Assembly: GCF_900155535.1 (NCBI RefSeq)
Contig: NZ_LT706963.1
Location: 65,929-129,928, forward strand
Length of the DNA stretch: 64,000 nt
Direction of reading: 5' to 3'
From: Corynebacterium urinipleomorphum
GTDB lineage: Bacteria > Actinomycetota > Actinomycetes > Mycobacteriales > Mycobacteriaceae
Position 1 is the first letter of the stretch; each line of letters begins with the position of its first letter. A program made the translations under genes and the position numbers. Shown in pieces: positions 20,870 through 30,690 of the stretch. The notes beneath the pieces are model-generated. The model was not told where the DNA came from and made no database searches. It was given only the letters and a program-made list of their open reading frames with translations.

Positions 20870-23800
20870 GTGACTAAATCAAATCGCAGTGTGCGAAGGT
20901 CCTCTCGCACCGGCATCGCCGGCCTCTCCGTTATCGCGTTGGCCCTCGGCGGTCTCAGCGTCGTCGGCCCCGGCCCCGCGGCGACCCAAGCCACCGCTGC
21001 TACAATGACCGGTGGTCTCCGCGGCAAGTCCGGCGCGGTCGAGAAAGACGCGCAGAAGGCCTCGGACCTGCCAGCCGGTTCGTGTGTCGTCGATGATAAT
21101 TCCCAGAGTGGCAGCCAGGCGGGTTTCAGCTGGCAGAGCCTCGAGCCAGGTCCACGCACACTCGTACAAAAGCAAAAGGATTGGGGTGTAAGCCTCGCCT
21201 TCGACAACTCGCAGGACCGCACGTTCGCGGACTGGAGCTTCGCCAATTCGGGTAACCACGGCAATCTCTTGAATACGGGCTCGGTTTCCTCTATGGATGC
21301 AGGCACGACTTTCCCTGTCGAGCCTCCCCTCGAAGTCACCGCGAAGGCTGATGAAAACATCACCATCACGGCTGCGCGTGAGCAGAGAAACCTGACTCTT
21401 TGGGCGGAACTGACCGAGGACGAGGTCAAGCAGTTCGCAGAGGCCGGTGCTGATAACCCGGTGCGCTACGCCTGGATGGGTAAGTACACGAAGGAGAACC
21501 CTAACGGTCTGAAAGCCACCCAGGGTGACAATGCCGCATTCAGGGCAGTTGTAAACCCGTGGCCGAGCGAGAACATCGAATGTAATCCCATCACGGTGTC
21601 GTGGGAGGACTTCGAAAAGCATGTGATCGTCGCTGGCGATGAAACCAAGGTCGGCCACATCAACATCCCCGCGCTGACGGGCGGTGGCACTGATGACTCC
21701 ATTTCCCGCATGGTCGTGGAGGCCTACGATGGTAACGGCAAGTTCATCGGCACCACGGACCCAGCTGTGTCCGGCGGTGAGCAGAACCTGCGTGTCGACG
21801 ACAACGGTGACATCTATTTCACCTGGCCCGAGTACCGCGGCACGGATCTTGCGACCGACAAGAACGTGAACTTCTCTGTGCTGGCGCAGCCGCGTTCTGT
21901 GGGTCAGCTCCAGGCCGCGGCAGAGCACAACAACTCCGGTGAAGGTAAGGCCTTCGACAGCTCCAACTCGCTGGAGCGTTACAGCAAGGCGAACGTCATC
22001 GACTCGAAGGCGTTCTCCCTCGATGACACCGAGTACCACGATCCGAAGTATGGCAAGACCTCTGCCACGATCATTTCCGGTGTAGACAGCGCGACGGGTC
22101 CGCTTGCGACCGAGCCGCAAAAGGTGACCTTCACGCAGGTTCCGGATCTGATCGCTGACCTGAAGAAGAAGAAGGATCAGGGCGGCTTCGAGGCGAAGGT
22201 CAAGCTCGACAAGAAGTACGTCTACGCGGGATGGTCCGTCGAGATGGATAAGGAGACTCACGAAGTCACCGTCACCGCCCCGGAGAACCCGGAGCCGGGC
22301 ACCTTCGCACTTCCGAAGGTGGTCGTCGAGTACTCGAACGGCTCCACCGATGTGCTCGAGCTGCTGGTCGTCGTCGACCCGAATAACACCCAGGTCACCG
22401 ACCTGGTGCGCCCGGGTCTGACTAAGGGCAAAGTAAACGAGGACATGACCTCCCAGATCGCTCTGGAGCCCATCCTGGAAGGCCACGATACGGTTCACCC
22501 GGCAAATTACGAGGTTGATCCCGCGACCGTCCCGGCTGGCTGGACCGTCACCGTCGATAAAACCGGCAAGGTCACCGCGGTAGCGGATGAGTCTGTCGAG
22601 CCGGGCACCGTCATCACCCCGAAGGTGACGGCCACATACCCGGACGGCACCAAGGATGAGGTTGAGGTCCAGTTCCAGGCCATCGTGGACATCAAGATCC
22701 CCGACTACGACACGGTGACCAACAAGCCGAACCAGGACGTCAGCATGAAGCCCGAGGTTCCTGAGCGTGGGCTGAGCGGCAACACGACCGACGAGCCACC
22801 GAAGCGCTACACCTTCGAAGACGGCACGACGACCTTCACCCTGACGGATGACTCCGGCACCTGGAACGTAAAGATCAACGAAACCACTGGTGAAATCACC
22901 ACCAGAATTCCAAAAACTGCGCCCGAAGGCTACGTTCTTAATCTTCCCGTTCTCGCACACTACGACGAGAACAAGCCGCAGAAGGTAAAGGCTACCGTTG
23001 TCGTCATCAAGGGTGACCTTGCTCCGGTCTACCCGGTGGAGACCACCGGCCCGAACCAAGCGGTTGAGCACCAGGTCGAGGATGCTCCAAAGGGTTCGAC
23101 TTTCTCCTTTGGCAAGAACGGGGACCAGCCGATCCTTAAGCAGGAAGTAGACGGCTGGAAGTACACGATTGACCCGGACACCGGTGTCGTTTCGTCCACT
23201 CCCCCGGCTGACGCCAAGCCCGGCGACAAGAACACCGTCCTCGCCAGGGTTGAAACCCAGGACGGCTTGGTTGCGCAGGTGCCAGTCACCACCGTCGTGA
23301 AGCTGACCAATAGCTGGGAGGCTGAGCCCTCGTACCCGGTTGAGACGGTGTTCCCCGGTGACACGGCAGAATTGTCCGTCGAGCTCCAGAAGCCGGACAA
23401 TGTAAGCCTCGCGGCGGACAACCCCTACGAGTTGGGCGCTGTTCCCCCGGGTTGGGATGTCAGCATCGACAAGGAAGGCAGGATCACCGCTACCGCACCG
23501 GCGGATGCGAAGCCGGGCTCCAAGGTCGAGATTCCAGTTACTGTGACCTACGCGGACGGTTCTAAAGACACTACTAAGGCTGTCGTGAATGTCGTCGACG
23601 TTCCGACGCGCCCGGTGCCGTTCAAGGTCGAGTACGTCTACGACGACACCATCCCGGCTGGCGAGTACAAGACTGTCACGAAGGGTGTCGCTGGCGAGGA
23701 AAAGCAGAATCGCGACGGCACGTGGGAGCAGACTACTGCGCCGACCAACGAGGTTGTGCACATCGGCACCAAGCCGGCTGAGGCATCCAAGGACGTGACC

Positions 23801-26800
23801 TGGAAGGTCCCGGTTCCGTACAGCACGACTACCCGGCCGAACTTGGCACTCGCTCCGGGCGAGCAGAAGGTTGTTCAGAAGGGCGTCAACGGCGAGCGCA
23901 CCTACACCGCTAAGTTCACCGCAACCGGTGACCAGGCCTCCGTTGTCGAGTCTGAGGATACGAAGCAGCCGGTCGAGGAGATCATCGAGTACGGCCCGCG
24001 CCTGGATGACCAGGAGCTGGTGACCGAGACCACACGCAAGATCCCGTTCGAGACGACGATCGTCTTCGATAACACCCTGAAGGAGGGTGAGCAGGTCGTC
24101 GACACGCAGGGCGTTGTCGGCGAAGAGAAGGTCACGAGCACGCAGAAGCTTGTTGACGGCAAGCCCTCCGGCGACCCCGTCGTCACGACCACCACCGTGA
24201 CCGAGAAGCAGGATGCTGTCATCCGTGTTGGTTCCAAGACCGAGGGTGCGAACACGGTTGAACACACTGAGCCGGTGCCGTATGAGACCAAGGTCGAAAT
24301 CGACCCGAACATGCCGGCTGGCACCTATGAGGTTGTGACGCCGGGTAAGGCTGGCGAGAAGACCGTCAAGGTCACGCAGACCATCGTCAACAGCGAGGTC
24401 ACCGAGACCAAGCGCGACGAAAAAGTCACCGTTGAACCGGTCACTGAGGTGATCAAGGTCGGCACCAAGCAGGCGACTGCGACCGACACGGTTGAGTGGA
24501 CTGAGCCGATTCCGTTCTCCACGGTTGTGCGCCCGAACCCGGATCTGAAGCCGGGCGAAGTCAAGACCGTTCAGGATGGTAAGAACGGTGAGGCGAAGTA
24601 CACCGCGACGTTCACCGGTACTAACGGTGAGGCTGCTGTCAAGGAAGAGACCAGCCGCACTGAGCCGACCGATCAGATCATTGAATATGGTCCGACGATT
24701 GCGGATCAGACTCTGACGTCGACGACGACGAACCCGGTTCCGTTCAACACCACGTTTGTGGCGGATCCGACGTTGCCGGTTGGTGAGCAGGTCGTCGATA
24801 AGCAGGGCGAGAACGGTGTGGATACCGTGACTGCGACGCAGGAGATCAAGGACGGCAAGCCTGTTGGCGAGCCGACGATCACCACTGAGCGCACCAAGGA
24901 GCCGGTCGACGCAGTTGTCCGCGTCGGTACGAAGACGACGGGTGAGACCGTCAACTCCTACGAGGCGGAGATTCCGTTCCCGACTCGTTTCGTTTACGAC
25001 CCGTCGTTGGCTCCGGGTGAGTCTAAGGTGACGCAGGTGGGCAAGCCGGGCACGAAGAAGGTCACGGTCAACCAGCCAGTGGTCAACAGCCAACCGAACG
25101 GCGAAGCCTCCGTGACTGAAGAAACGGTGACTGAGCCGGTTGAGCATGTTGTCACTATCGGCACCAAGCCGGACTCTGCGTTCGCAGCTGTCGCTTGGAC
25201 TGCTCCGATCCCGTTCGACACGGTTATCCGCCCCAACCCGGATTTGAAGCCGGGCGAGGTCAAGACGGTGCAGCAGGGCGAGTACGGCGAGAAGAAGGTC
25301 TCGGCCAACTTCACGGCCACCGGAGGTAATTCGACTGCAGGCACGACGGAAGAGGTCACCAAGCAGCCGAAGGATCAGGTTATCGAGTACGGTCCGACGA
25401 TTGCTGACCAGATTCTCAAGTCTGAGACGACCCGTACGATTGAGTTCGAGACCGAGATCATCTTCGACGACACACTCCCGGCCGGCCAGCAGGTCGTTGA
25501 CCAGCAGGGTGAGAACGGTGAGGAGAAGATCACCTCTACCCAGGAGATCAAGGATGGTAAGCCCGTTGGCGAGCCGAAGATCTCCACGGAGGTGACTAAG
25601 GCTCCGAAGAAGGCGATCATCCGTGTGGGTACGAACCCGATCACCACTACGTCTACTGCAACGGAACAGGTCCCGACCACCGTCACTCAGACCACGGAAG
25701 TTCCGACGACCGTCACTGAGACAACCGAGGTGACGACGACCGTCGATGGCACTCCGACCACGATCACCGAGACGAAGGAAATCCCGACAACGGTTTCTAC
25801 GACCATCATCGAGACCAAGGAAGTTCCGACGACCGTTCCGACCACGGTGAAGGAAACCGAGACCACGACGGTGAAAGCTGTGCCGGATTCGGGTTCTGAA
25901 AAGGTCAAGTTGCCGTTCACGACGAGGATCGTGTTTGATCCGAACCTTGAGCCCGGGCAGGAGGTCGAAGACGTTAAGGGCGTCGATGGTGAGGTGACTG
26001 TTACCTTCACGGATGGAAAGGTCTCTGCCCAAACGACCAAGGAGCCGGTACAGCGCGTTGTCCGCGTCGGCAGCAAGCCGGCCGAAGGCGCCGAGTGGAC
26101 CGAGGAGACTCCTTACGGCGTCAAGGTTGAAGAGGATCCGACCATTGAGGCTGGTAAATACGTCATCGCCCAGGAAGGAAAGCCTGGCCAGATCGTTCAC
26201 CACGCTGACGGTACTGAGACGAAGACTCAGGCGACGGACTACATCATCAAGGTCGGCACGAAGGCAACGGGTAAGAACACTGAGACCGTTGAGGCTGAGA
26301 TTCCGTTCGATGTGGAGGTTGTCTACGACCCGAACCTGAGGCCGGGCGAGTCCAAGGTGACTCAGGAAGGTAAGCCGGGCAAGAAGAAGGTGACGATCGT
26401 ACGCGACATCGTCAACTCACAGCCTGGTGAGCCGACGATCACTGAAGAGGTCATTGAGCAGCCTGTCAAGAAGATTGTGACTGTCGGTACTAAGCCAGCT
26501 CAAGCTTCCCACAAGGTGGAATGGGTTGCCCCGCTGCCGTACGACACGATCGTTCGACCCAACCCCGATCTGAAGCCGGGTGAAATTAAGGTCGTCCAGG
26601 AGGGCGAGTTCGGTGAGAAGAAGTTCACCGCCGATTTCACCGCGACCGACGGTAATGCCGCGGCGTCTACCAAGGAAGAGATCACAAAGGAGCCCAAGAA
26701 GCAGATCATCGAGTACGGTCCGACGATCGCTGATCAGACCCTGAAGACTGTTGAGTCCCACCTGCTGCCGTACGAGACGGAATTCGTCCTCGACGATACT

Positions 26801-28270
26801 CTGCCGGCTGGTACCCAGAAGGTTGAACAGCAGGGTCAGAATGGTCTGGAGACCATCACTTCCACCCAGGAGTTCAAGGACGGTAAGCCCGTTGGCGAGC
26901 CGAAGATCACCCGTGACACCCAGGACCCGAAGAAGGCTATCATTCGCGTGGGCACCAAGCCGGTAACCACGACGGCCACGACTACTGAGATAACTGCGTC
27001 GCCGACGACCGTGGAAAAGCCTGTGCCGACGACGGTTGGAACGACCGAGACGATCACAACCACGGTCAATGGTGAGCCGACGATATTGACGACCACCAAG
27101 GAAGTCCCGACGACGGTGACGGAGAAGTCCACCGAGCGAACCACGGAGACGGTGACGGTGCCGATCACGACGGTGATTGAGAACCACCACTACCACACCA
27201 CTACCGTGACTCCGTCCCCGGAGACAAAGGTGCTGACCACGACGGTTATTCCGTCCCCGGTCACGACGACCGTCACCGAACAGGGTGAGCCAGTGACGAC
27301 GACGATCACCCCGGATCCGAAGACGACCGTGGTGACCACCACGCTTACTGGTGAGCCGGTGACAACGACCGTCACGGAAAAGGCTGACCCGGTGACAACC
27401 ACGGTCGAGGTACCAGTTAAGGAGGTCGAGGTCAAGGTTGTCGGTGGCACGATCATCGCTAAGGGCAAGCCGGATATTCCACTGGCCCTGGCGCTGCGTG
27501 ACCCGCTGGTGAAGAACGACACGCTGAAGTTCCGTCCGGTCAACGGCGGCACGCTCAGCGACGACGGCCGCACGCTCACCGTTGAGGATCAGGGCGTGTG
27601 GAAGGTCAACCCGGAGACCGGCGAAGTCAGCTTTACCCCGAAGAAGGGCTTCGTTGGTCAGGTGACTCCGGTGGAGCTGGATTACGAGCGCACCGATGGT
27701 GCGGAAGTGATCAAGCCGATTCGTATCGAGGCGAGTTACCCCAAGGCTGAGGAGCCGTCTAAGCCGGGTAAGCCGGGTAAGCCGGACACGGACGAGCCGA
27801 CCATCGTTCCGCCGGCTGAGGACGGTTCTTCGGTAAAGGCGAAGCAGACGGCAGAGCGTTGCTTCGGTAACGCGGTGCGCTCGCCGATCCTGTGGCTGCT
27901 GCCGATCGGCATCCTGGGTGCTGTGGGCGGCAAGGTCCTTGAGCCGCACATGGCTGCGATCAACCAGCAGTTCGGTGAGTTCAACGCGGAGATCAACCGT
28001 CGTGTGCAGCAGTCGATGCCGGACTTCGGGTTCGGTGGCCACCACCAGAACAACGAGCAGATCAACCAGTTGATGGCTCAGGTGGATGCTGCGAACCGTC
28101 AGCTGCAGGCGCTGGCTGGTGACCCGAATGTCCAGATGATCGGCAAGGTCATCGGTGCGGTTGCGGCGCTGGCTGCGATCAGCGGCGTGCTGTATGACTG
28201 GTGCTCTGCTGAGGTCGGTCAGGCCAAGACGGCGATTGACTTCGGTGAGGGAAGCTCGAGCCGTCGATAA
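20870..28270 (+). CDS. Giant Rib/G5/CshA-repeat surface protein (putative adhesin)
   Basis: 2466 residues. A signal peptide (SRTGIAGLSVIALALGGLSV, probable cleavage after ATQATA) leads an N-terminal non-repeat region (to ~400). Several Rib/alpha-type modules follow (~400-900, with YPDG-like strands such as TYADGSKD). About 14 G5-type modules (~909-2033) appear in an ordered three-type pattern. Thr-rich linkers (~1592-1670 and ~2033-2180, TTV/TTT runs) separate modules. One CshA-type fibril repeat (~2183-2290) precedes the end. There is no LPxTG; instead the C-terminus has two hydrophobic segments (PILWLLPIGILGAVGG and IGAVAALAAISGVLYDW), an arrangement I infer to be a membrane or mycomembrane anchor. 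GTG start with AGGAG. It is probably a fibrillar cell-surface adhesin; the ligand is unknown. Confidence 0.88.
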   Translation: MTKSNRSVRRSSRTGIAGLSVIALALGGLSVVGPGPAATQATAATMTGGLRGKSGAVEKDAQKASDLPAGSCVVDDNSQSGSQAGFSWQSLEPGPRTLVQKQKDWGVSLAFDNSQDRTFADWSFANSGNHGNLLNTGSVSSMDAGTTFPVEPPLEVTAKADENITITAAREQRNLTLWAELTEDEVKQFAEAGADNPVRYAWMGKYTKENPNGLKATQGDNAAFRAVVNPWPSENIECNPITVSWEDFEKHVIVAGDETKVGHINIPALTGGGTDDSISRMVVEAYDGNGKFIGTTDPAVSGGEQNLRVDDNGDIYFTWPEYRGTDLATDKNVNFSVLAQPRSVGQLQAAAEHNNSGEGKAFDSSNSLERYSKANVIDSKAFSLDDTEYHDPKYGKTSATIISGVDSATGPLATEPQKVTFTQVPDLIADLKKKKDQGGFEAKVKLDKKYVYAGWSVEMDKETHEVTVTAPENPEPGTFALPKVVVEYSNGSTDVLELLVVVDPNNTQVTDLVRPGLTKGKVNEDMTSQIALEPILEGHDTVHPANYEVDPATVPAGWTVTVDKTGKVTAVADESVEPGTVITPKVTATYPDGTKDEVEVQFQAIVDIKIPDYDTVTNKPNQDVSMKPEVPERGLSGNTTDEPPKRYTFEDGTTTFTLTDDSGTWNVKINETTGEITTRIPKTAPEGYVLNLPVLAHYDENKPQKVKATVVVIKGDLAPVYPVETTGPNQAVEHQVEDAPKGSTFSFGKNGDQPILKQEVDGWKYTIDPDTGVVSSTPPADAKPGDKNTVLARVETQDGLVAQVPVTTVVKLTNSWEAEPSYPVETVFPGDTAELSVELQKPDNVSLAADNPYELGAVPPGWDVSIDKEGRITATAPADAKPGSKVEIPVTVTYADGSKDTTKAVVNVVDVPTRPVPFKVEYVYDDTIPAGEYKTVTKGVAGEEKQNRDGTWEQTTAPTNEVVHIGTKPAEASKDVTWKVPVPYSTTTRPNLALAPGEQKVVQKGVNGERTYTAKFTATGDQASVVESEDTKQPVEEIIEYGPRLDDQELVTETTRKIPFETTIVFDNTLKEGEQVVDTQGVVGEEKVTSTQKLVDGKPSGDPVVTTTTVTEKQDAVIRVGSKTEGANTVEHTEPVPYETKVEIDPNMPAGTYEVVTPGKAGEKTVKVTQTIVNSEVTETKRDEKVTVEPVTEVIKVGTKQATATDTVEWTEPIPFSTVVRPNPDLKPGEVKTVQDGKNGEAKYTATFTGTNGEAAVKEETSRTEPTDQIIEYGPTIADQTLTSTTTNPVPFNTTFVADPTLPVGEQVVDKQGENGVDTVTATQEIKDGKPVGEPTITTERTKEPVDAVVRVGTKTTGETVNSYEAEIPFPTRFVYDPSLAPGESKVTQVGKPGTKKVTVNQPVVNSQPNGEASVTEETVTEPVEHVVTIGTKPDSAFAAVAWTAPIPFDTVIRPNPDLKPGEVKTVQQGEYGEKKVSANFTATGGNSTAGTTEEVTKQPKDQVIEYGPTIADQILKSETTRTIEFETEIIFDDTLPAGQQVVDQQGENGEEKITSTQEIKDGKPVGEPKISTEVTKAPKKAIIRVGTNPITTTSTATEQVPTTVTQTTEVPTTVTETTEVTTTVDGTPTTITETKEIPTTVSTTIIETKEVPTTVPTTVKETETTTVKAVPDSGSEKVKLPFTTRIVFDPNLEPGQEVEDVKGVDGEVTVTFTDGKVSAQTTKEPVQRVVRVGSKPAEGAEWTEETPYGVKVEEDPTIEAGKYVIAQEGKPGQIVHHADGTETKTQATDYIIKVGTKATGKNTETVEAEIPFDVEVVYDPNLRPGESKVTQEGKPGKKKVTIVRDIVNSQPGEPTITEEVIEQPVKKIVTVGTKPAQASHKVEWVAPLPYDTIVRPNPDLKPGEIKVVQEGEFGEKKFTADFTATDGNAAASTKEEITKEPKKQIIEYGPTIADQTLKTVESHLLPYETEFVLDDTLPAGTQKVEQQGQNGLETITSTQEFKDGKPVGEPKITRDTQDPKKAIIRVGTKPVTTTATTTEITASPTTVEKPVPTTVGTTETITTTVNGEPTILTTTKEVPTTVTEKSTERTTETVTVPITTVIENHHYHTTTVTPSPETKVLTTTVIPSPVTTTVTEQGEPVTTTITPDPKTTVVTTTLTGEPVTTTVTEKADPVTTTVEVPVKEVEVKVVGGTIIAKGKPDIPLALALRDPLVKNDTLKFRPVNGGTLSDDGRTLTVEDQGVWKVNPETGEVSFTPKKGFVGQVTPVELDYERTDGAEVIKPIRIEASYPKAEEPSKPGKPGKPDTDEPTIVPPAEDGSSVKAKQTAERCFGNAVRSPILWLLPIGILGAVGGKVLEPHMAAINQQFGEFNAEINRRVQQSMPDFGFGGHHQNNEQINQLMAQVDAANRQLQALAGDPNVQMIGKVIGAVAALAAISGVLYDWCSAEVGQAKTAIDFGEGSSSRR

Positions 28271-28308
28271 GCTACGGCTGCAGGTGAAGGTGAAATTCAC
28301 CTGAAGTG

Positions 28309-28358
28309 CTCCCCATTAGTTGGGCTGAGAAATCAGACGCCAACCAATGGGGAGTTTT
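28309..28358 (+). terminator. Terminator after the surface protein gene
   Basis: CTCCCCATTAGTTGG pairs with CCAACCAATGGGGAG (one mismatch), followed by TTTTCC. Confidence 0.85.
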
Positions 28359-28418
28359 CCTTTGTGGGGTTTGATCATTTTCGTTCATCTGTGTTTGTGA
28401 TCTGGCACACTACTTCTC

Positions 28419-29336
28419 ATGAGTGAAAACAGTCATCCGGGCGACTACGCCTTCGTCAACGCAGATGTGACACTGCCGGGCGGGCCCACCTCGCCCGTGT
28501 TCGTGTTCCCGGCGCAGGGGGATGCCGGGAATGGTGGCAGTTCAGTCAATGGGGTTAAGCCGCTGGTGGCTATCTGGCCGGGATTCGGCATGGGGGCACG
28601 CTATTTCCGGCCAACGGCGCAGGAGTTGGCGAACCGCGGTTACCCGGTGGTGATCGGTGAGCTGCGCGGGCAGGGGAGAAGCAAAGCCAAAGCGACGCGT
28701 AGGGCGCGGTGGGGATACCACGACACAGCATCGGAGGATTACCCGGCGACGATCCGTGCGGCGAAGGAGGAGCTCGGCCTGCCGGCTGACCACCCGACGG
28801 TGCTGCTGACCCACTCGATGGGCGGCCAGGTGGGGTCGCTGTTCCTGGCGCGCCCGGAGGCGAAGGAGCTTGGCGTGGTGGGCATGATGGGCGTGGGCGC
28901 CGGCAGCCCGTACAAGAACGGATTCGTGGGCAGGGACCGCCGCCGAGTGGCGCTGGGAAGCCTGTTCATGACGGCGGTGTCCACGGTGCTCGGCTTCTGG
29001 CCGGCGGGGCGGGTAGACCTAGCCGGGTACGGCCGTCAGTCCGACGTGCACGTGCGCGAATGGATGCGGTTCGCCCACACCAATTCGCTGGCTAATCTGC
29101 GGGGCCAGGACATCGATTACGAGGCTGAGATGAAGAAGGTCACCGTCCCGATTCTGCTGACCCGCTTCACTGACGACGATGACTGCACGCTGGCATCCGC
29201 GGCCTACCTGGCGGATAAATTCGACCCCGATGAGGTCCAGATTGAACAGCTCATCGGGGGACTCGGCCACACGAAGTGGGCCCGGAAGCCGGAGCGGGTC
29301 GCTGACCGGCTAGACCGGTTCGTGGACTCGCTTTAG
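28419..29336 (+). CDS. Alpha/beta hydrolase, serine-type
   Basis: 305 residues. The nucleophile elbow is in LLTHSMGGQVGSLF (GxSxG-like HSMGG). An oxyanion-type segment lies at WPGFGMGARYF. A late Asp (RFTDDDDC) and His (GLGHTKWARK) are suitable catalytic-triad partners. No signal peptide, so cytoplasmic. The substrate cannot be told; the fold resembles the YheT/serine-aminopeptidase-like group. It converges on tenA with a 4-bp overlap. Confidence 0.85.
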   Translation: MSENSHPGDYAFVNADVTLPGGPTSPVFVFPAQGDAGNGGSSVNGVKPLVAIWPGFGMGARYFRPTAQELANRGYPVVIGELRGQGRSKAKATRRARWGYHDTASEDYPATIRAAKEELGLPADHPTVLLTHSMGGQVGSLFLARPEAKELGVVGMMGVGAGSPYKNGFVGRDRRRVALGSLFMTAVSTVLGFWPAGRVDLAGYGRQSDVHVREWMRFAHTNSLANLRGQDIDYEAEMKKVTVPILLTRFTDDDDCTLASAAYLADKFDPDEVQIEQLIGGLGHTKWARKPERVADRLDRFVDSL

Positions 29337-29995
29337 GCGTCGAGAGCCTGCTGCCAGAAGTCGGCTTCGAGGCGGGTAGCAGTGCGGAAGATGTCCAGGA
29401 GGCGCTCGTAGCGCTTCGTGCCCTGGATTTCGTGGGCGGGGAGGGACAAGAGGTCGTCGAGAAGCGTGGTCATGGCTTCGGCCTGGTTCTGGAAGTCCTC
29501 GCCGGCGTACTCCTGGATCCACTCCGCGTATGGGTGATCAGGGTTCTCCTTGAGCTTCGGCTCCAGGTAGGTGCCGATCTCCGCGTAACCGATCTGGCAC
29601 GGCGCGAGCGCGATCTGGAGCTCCAGCAGGTCGCCGGCCATGCCGGTGTCGAGCACGTAGCGTGTGTACGCGACGGTGGCCTGCTTTTCCGGTGCATGGT
29701 CGAGCTCCTCGCGGGTGATGCCCCAGCGCTCCGTCAGGCGGCGGTGGAGCTCAGTCTCCGTGATGGTGGCGGACAGGCCCTGCGCCGCCGCCTGGATCTC
29801 GCCGAGGTTGCGGGACTTGTACGCGGCGAGGGCGTTCGCGCGGGCGTACTGGACTAGGAACAGGTAGTCCTGCACGAGGTAGTCCTGGAAGACCGGAAGC
29901 GGCAGCGTGCCCTCGCCGAGGTCCTCGACGAATGCGTGGTGGATGTACGCGTCCCACTCGGGGGCATCCTGCTTGAGTAGCTGCAGCAGATTCAT
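29333..29995 (-). CDS. tenA: TenA family aminopyrimidine aminohydrolase (Cys-type, TenA_C)
   Basis: 220 residues. TenA hydrolyses 4-amino-5-aminomethyl-2-methylpyrimidine to HMP for thiamine salvage. The nucleophilic Cys is visible in LAPCQIGYAEIG, and the C-terminal acid is in TRLEADFWQQA. An aromatic pocket precedes it (FQDYLVQDYLFLVQYARA). It is four bases downstream of a second TenA, so the two are probably co-transcribed. Confidence 0.92.
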   Translation of the reverse strand: MNLLQLLKQDAPEWDAYIHHAFVEDLGEGTLPLPVFQDYLVQDYLFLVQYARANALAAYKSRNLGEIQAAAQGLSATITETELHRRLTERWGITREELDHAPEKQATVAYTRYVLDTGMAGDLLELQIALAPCQIGYAEIGTYLEPKLKENPDHPYAEWIQEYAGEDFQNQAEAMTTLLDDLLSLPAHEIQGTKRYERLLDIFRTATRLEADFWQQALDA

Positions 29996-29999
29996 GTTC

Positions 30000-30659
30000 T
30001 TACACCTCTAGTGGTTGCTCGTAGGAGTTGTTGAAGAATTCCAGCTCAAGTGCGGTGGCGCGGCCGAAGTACTCGGTGATGATGGCGCGGTCCTCCTCGC
30101 TGCCCTCGCCGATGCGGTCGACCTCGCTGCGGAGGAACTCCACAAGCTCGTGGAATTCTGGGTAATCGTGCAGCTCGATCCACTCGTTGTGGACGAAGCT
30201 CTCCGGGCGGTCCTCCGGCGCGTTGGTGGCCCAGTCGAGGTACAGCCACTCCGCTACCACCAGCACGCCGATAGCTGCGGCGTAGGAGCGGGTCTGTGCC
30301 GCGTCCCGCATCAGGCCGGTGAAGCCAGCGCACGCTGCGGTGTTGGGGGTGTTGTCGCGCTGCTCGTCGCTCACGCCGAGTGCTTCGAAGGAGCGGAGGA
30401 AGTATGTGTTCTCGTCGCCGGCGACCTCACCGATGAACTGGGAGAGTCGCAGGCGCGGCGCCAGGTCATCCGCTGTGGCCACCGCCGCACCGAGCAGTTG
30501 CAGGAAACTGTCCAGGAAGCGGTAGTCCTGGACCAGGTAGCCGGCCATCACACCGTTATCAATCGTGCCGTCGAATAGCTCCTGCACGAAACGGTGGCCT
30601 ACTGCGGCATCCCACGTCTCGCGGTGGGCGTCGCGCAGCTCTTCGCTGAAACGAGTCAT
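30000..30659 (-). CDS. TenA family protein, Glu-type (TenA_E)
   Basis: 219 residues beginning MTRFSEELRDAHRETW. It shares the TenA helical scaffold (GYLVQDYRFLDSFLQLLG) and C-terminal ALELEFF, but the position of the catalytic Cys is occupied by VAEWLYLDWA. This marks the TenA_E class, in which Glu replaces Cys and the substrate is thought to be the formylated or amino pyrimidine intermediate. GGAAGGACTTCAC precedes the ATG. I chose the ATG at 30659 over a longer frame that reads into unrelated sequence. Confidence 0.88.
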   Translation of the reverse strand: MTRFSEELRDAHRETWDAAVGHRFVQELFDGTIDNGVMAGYLVQDYRFLDSFLQLLGAAVATADDLAPRLRLSQFIGEVAGDENTYFLRSFEALGVSDEQRDNTPNTAACAGFTGLMRDAAQTRSYAAAIGVLVVAEWLYLDWATNAPEDRPESFVHNEWIELHDYPEFHELVEFLRSEVDRIGEGSEEDRAIITEYFGRATALELEFFNNSYEQPLEV

Positions 30660-30690
30660 GTGAAGTCCTTCCTGTGGATGCGTCGTGGTC

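Noticed and set aside
20879..26203. 1774-codon open frame on the minus strand inside the surface-protein gene
   Set aside because: It is the antisense shadow of repeated G5 modules in a high-GC gene; it is Arg/Leu/Asp-rich without domains, and the + strand frame has signal peptide, domains and ribosome site.
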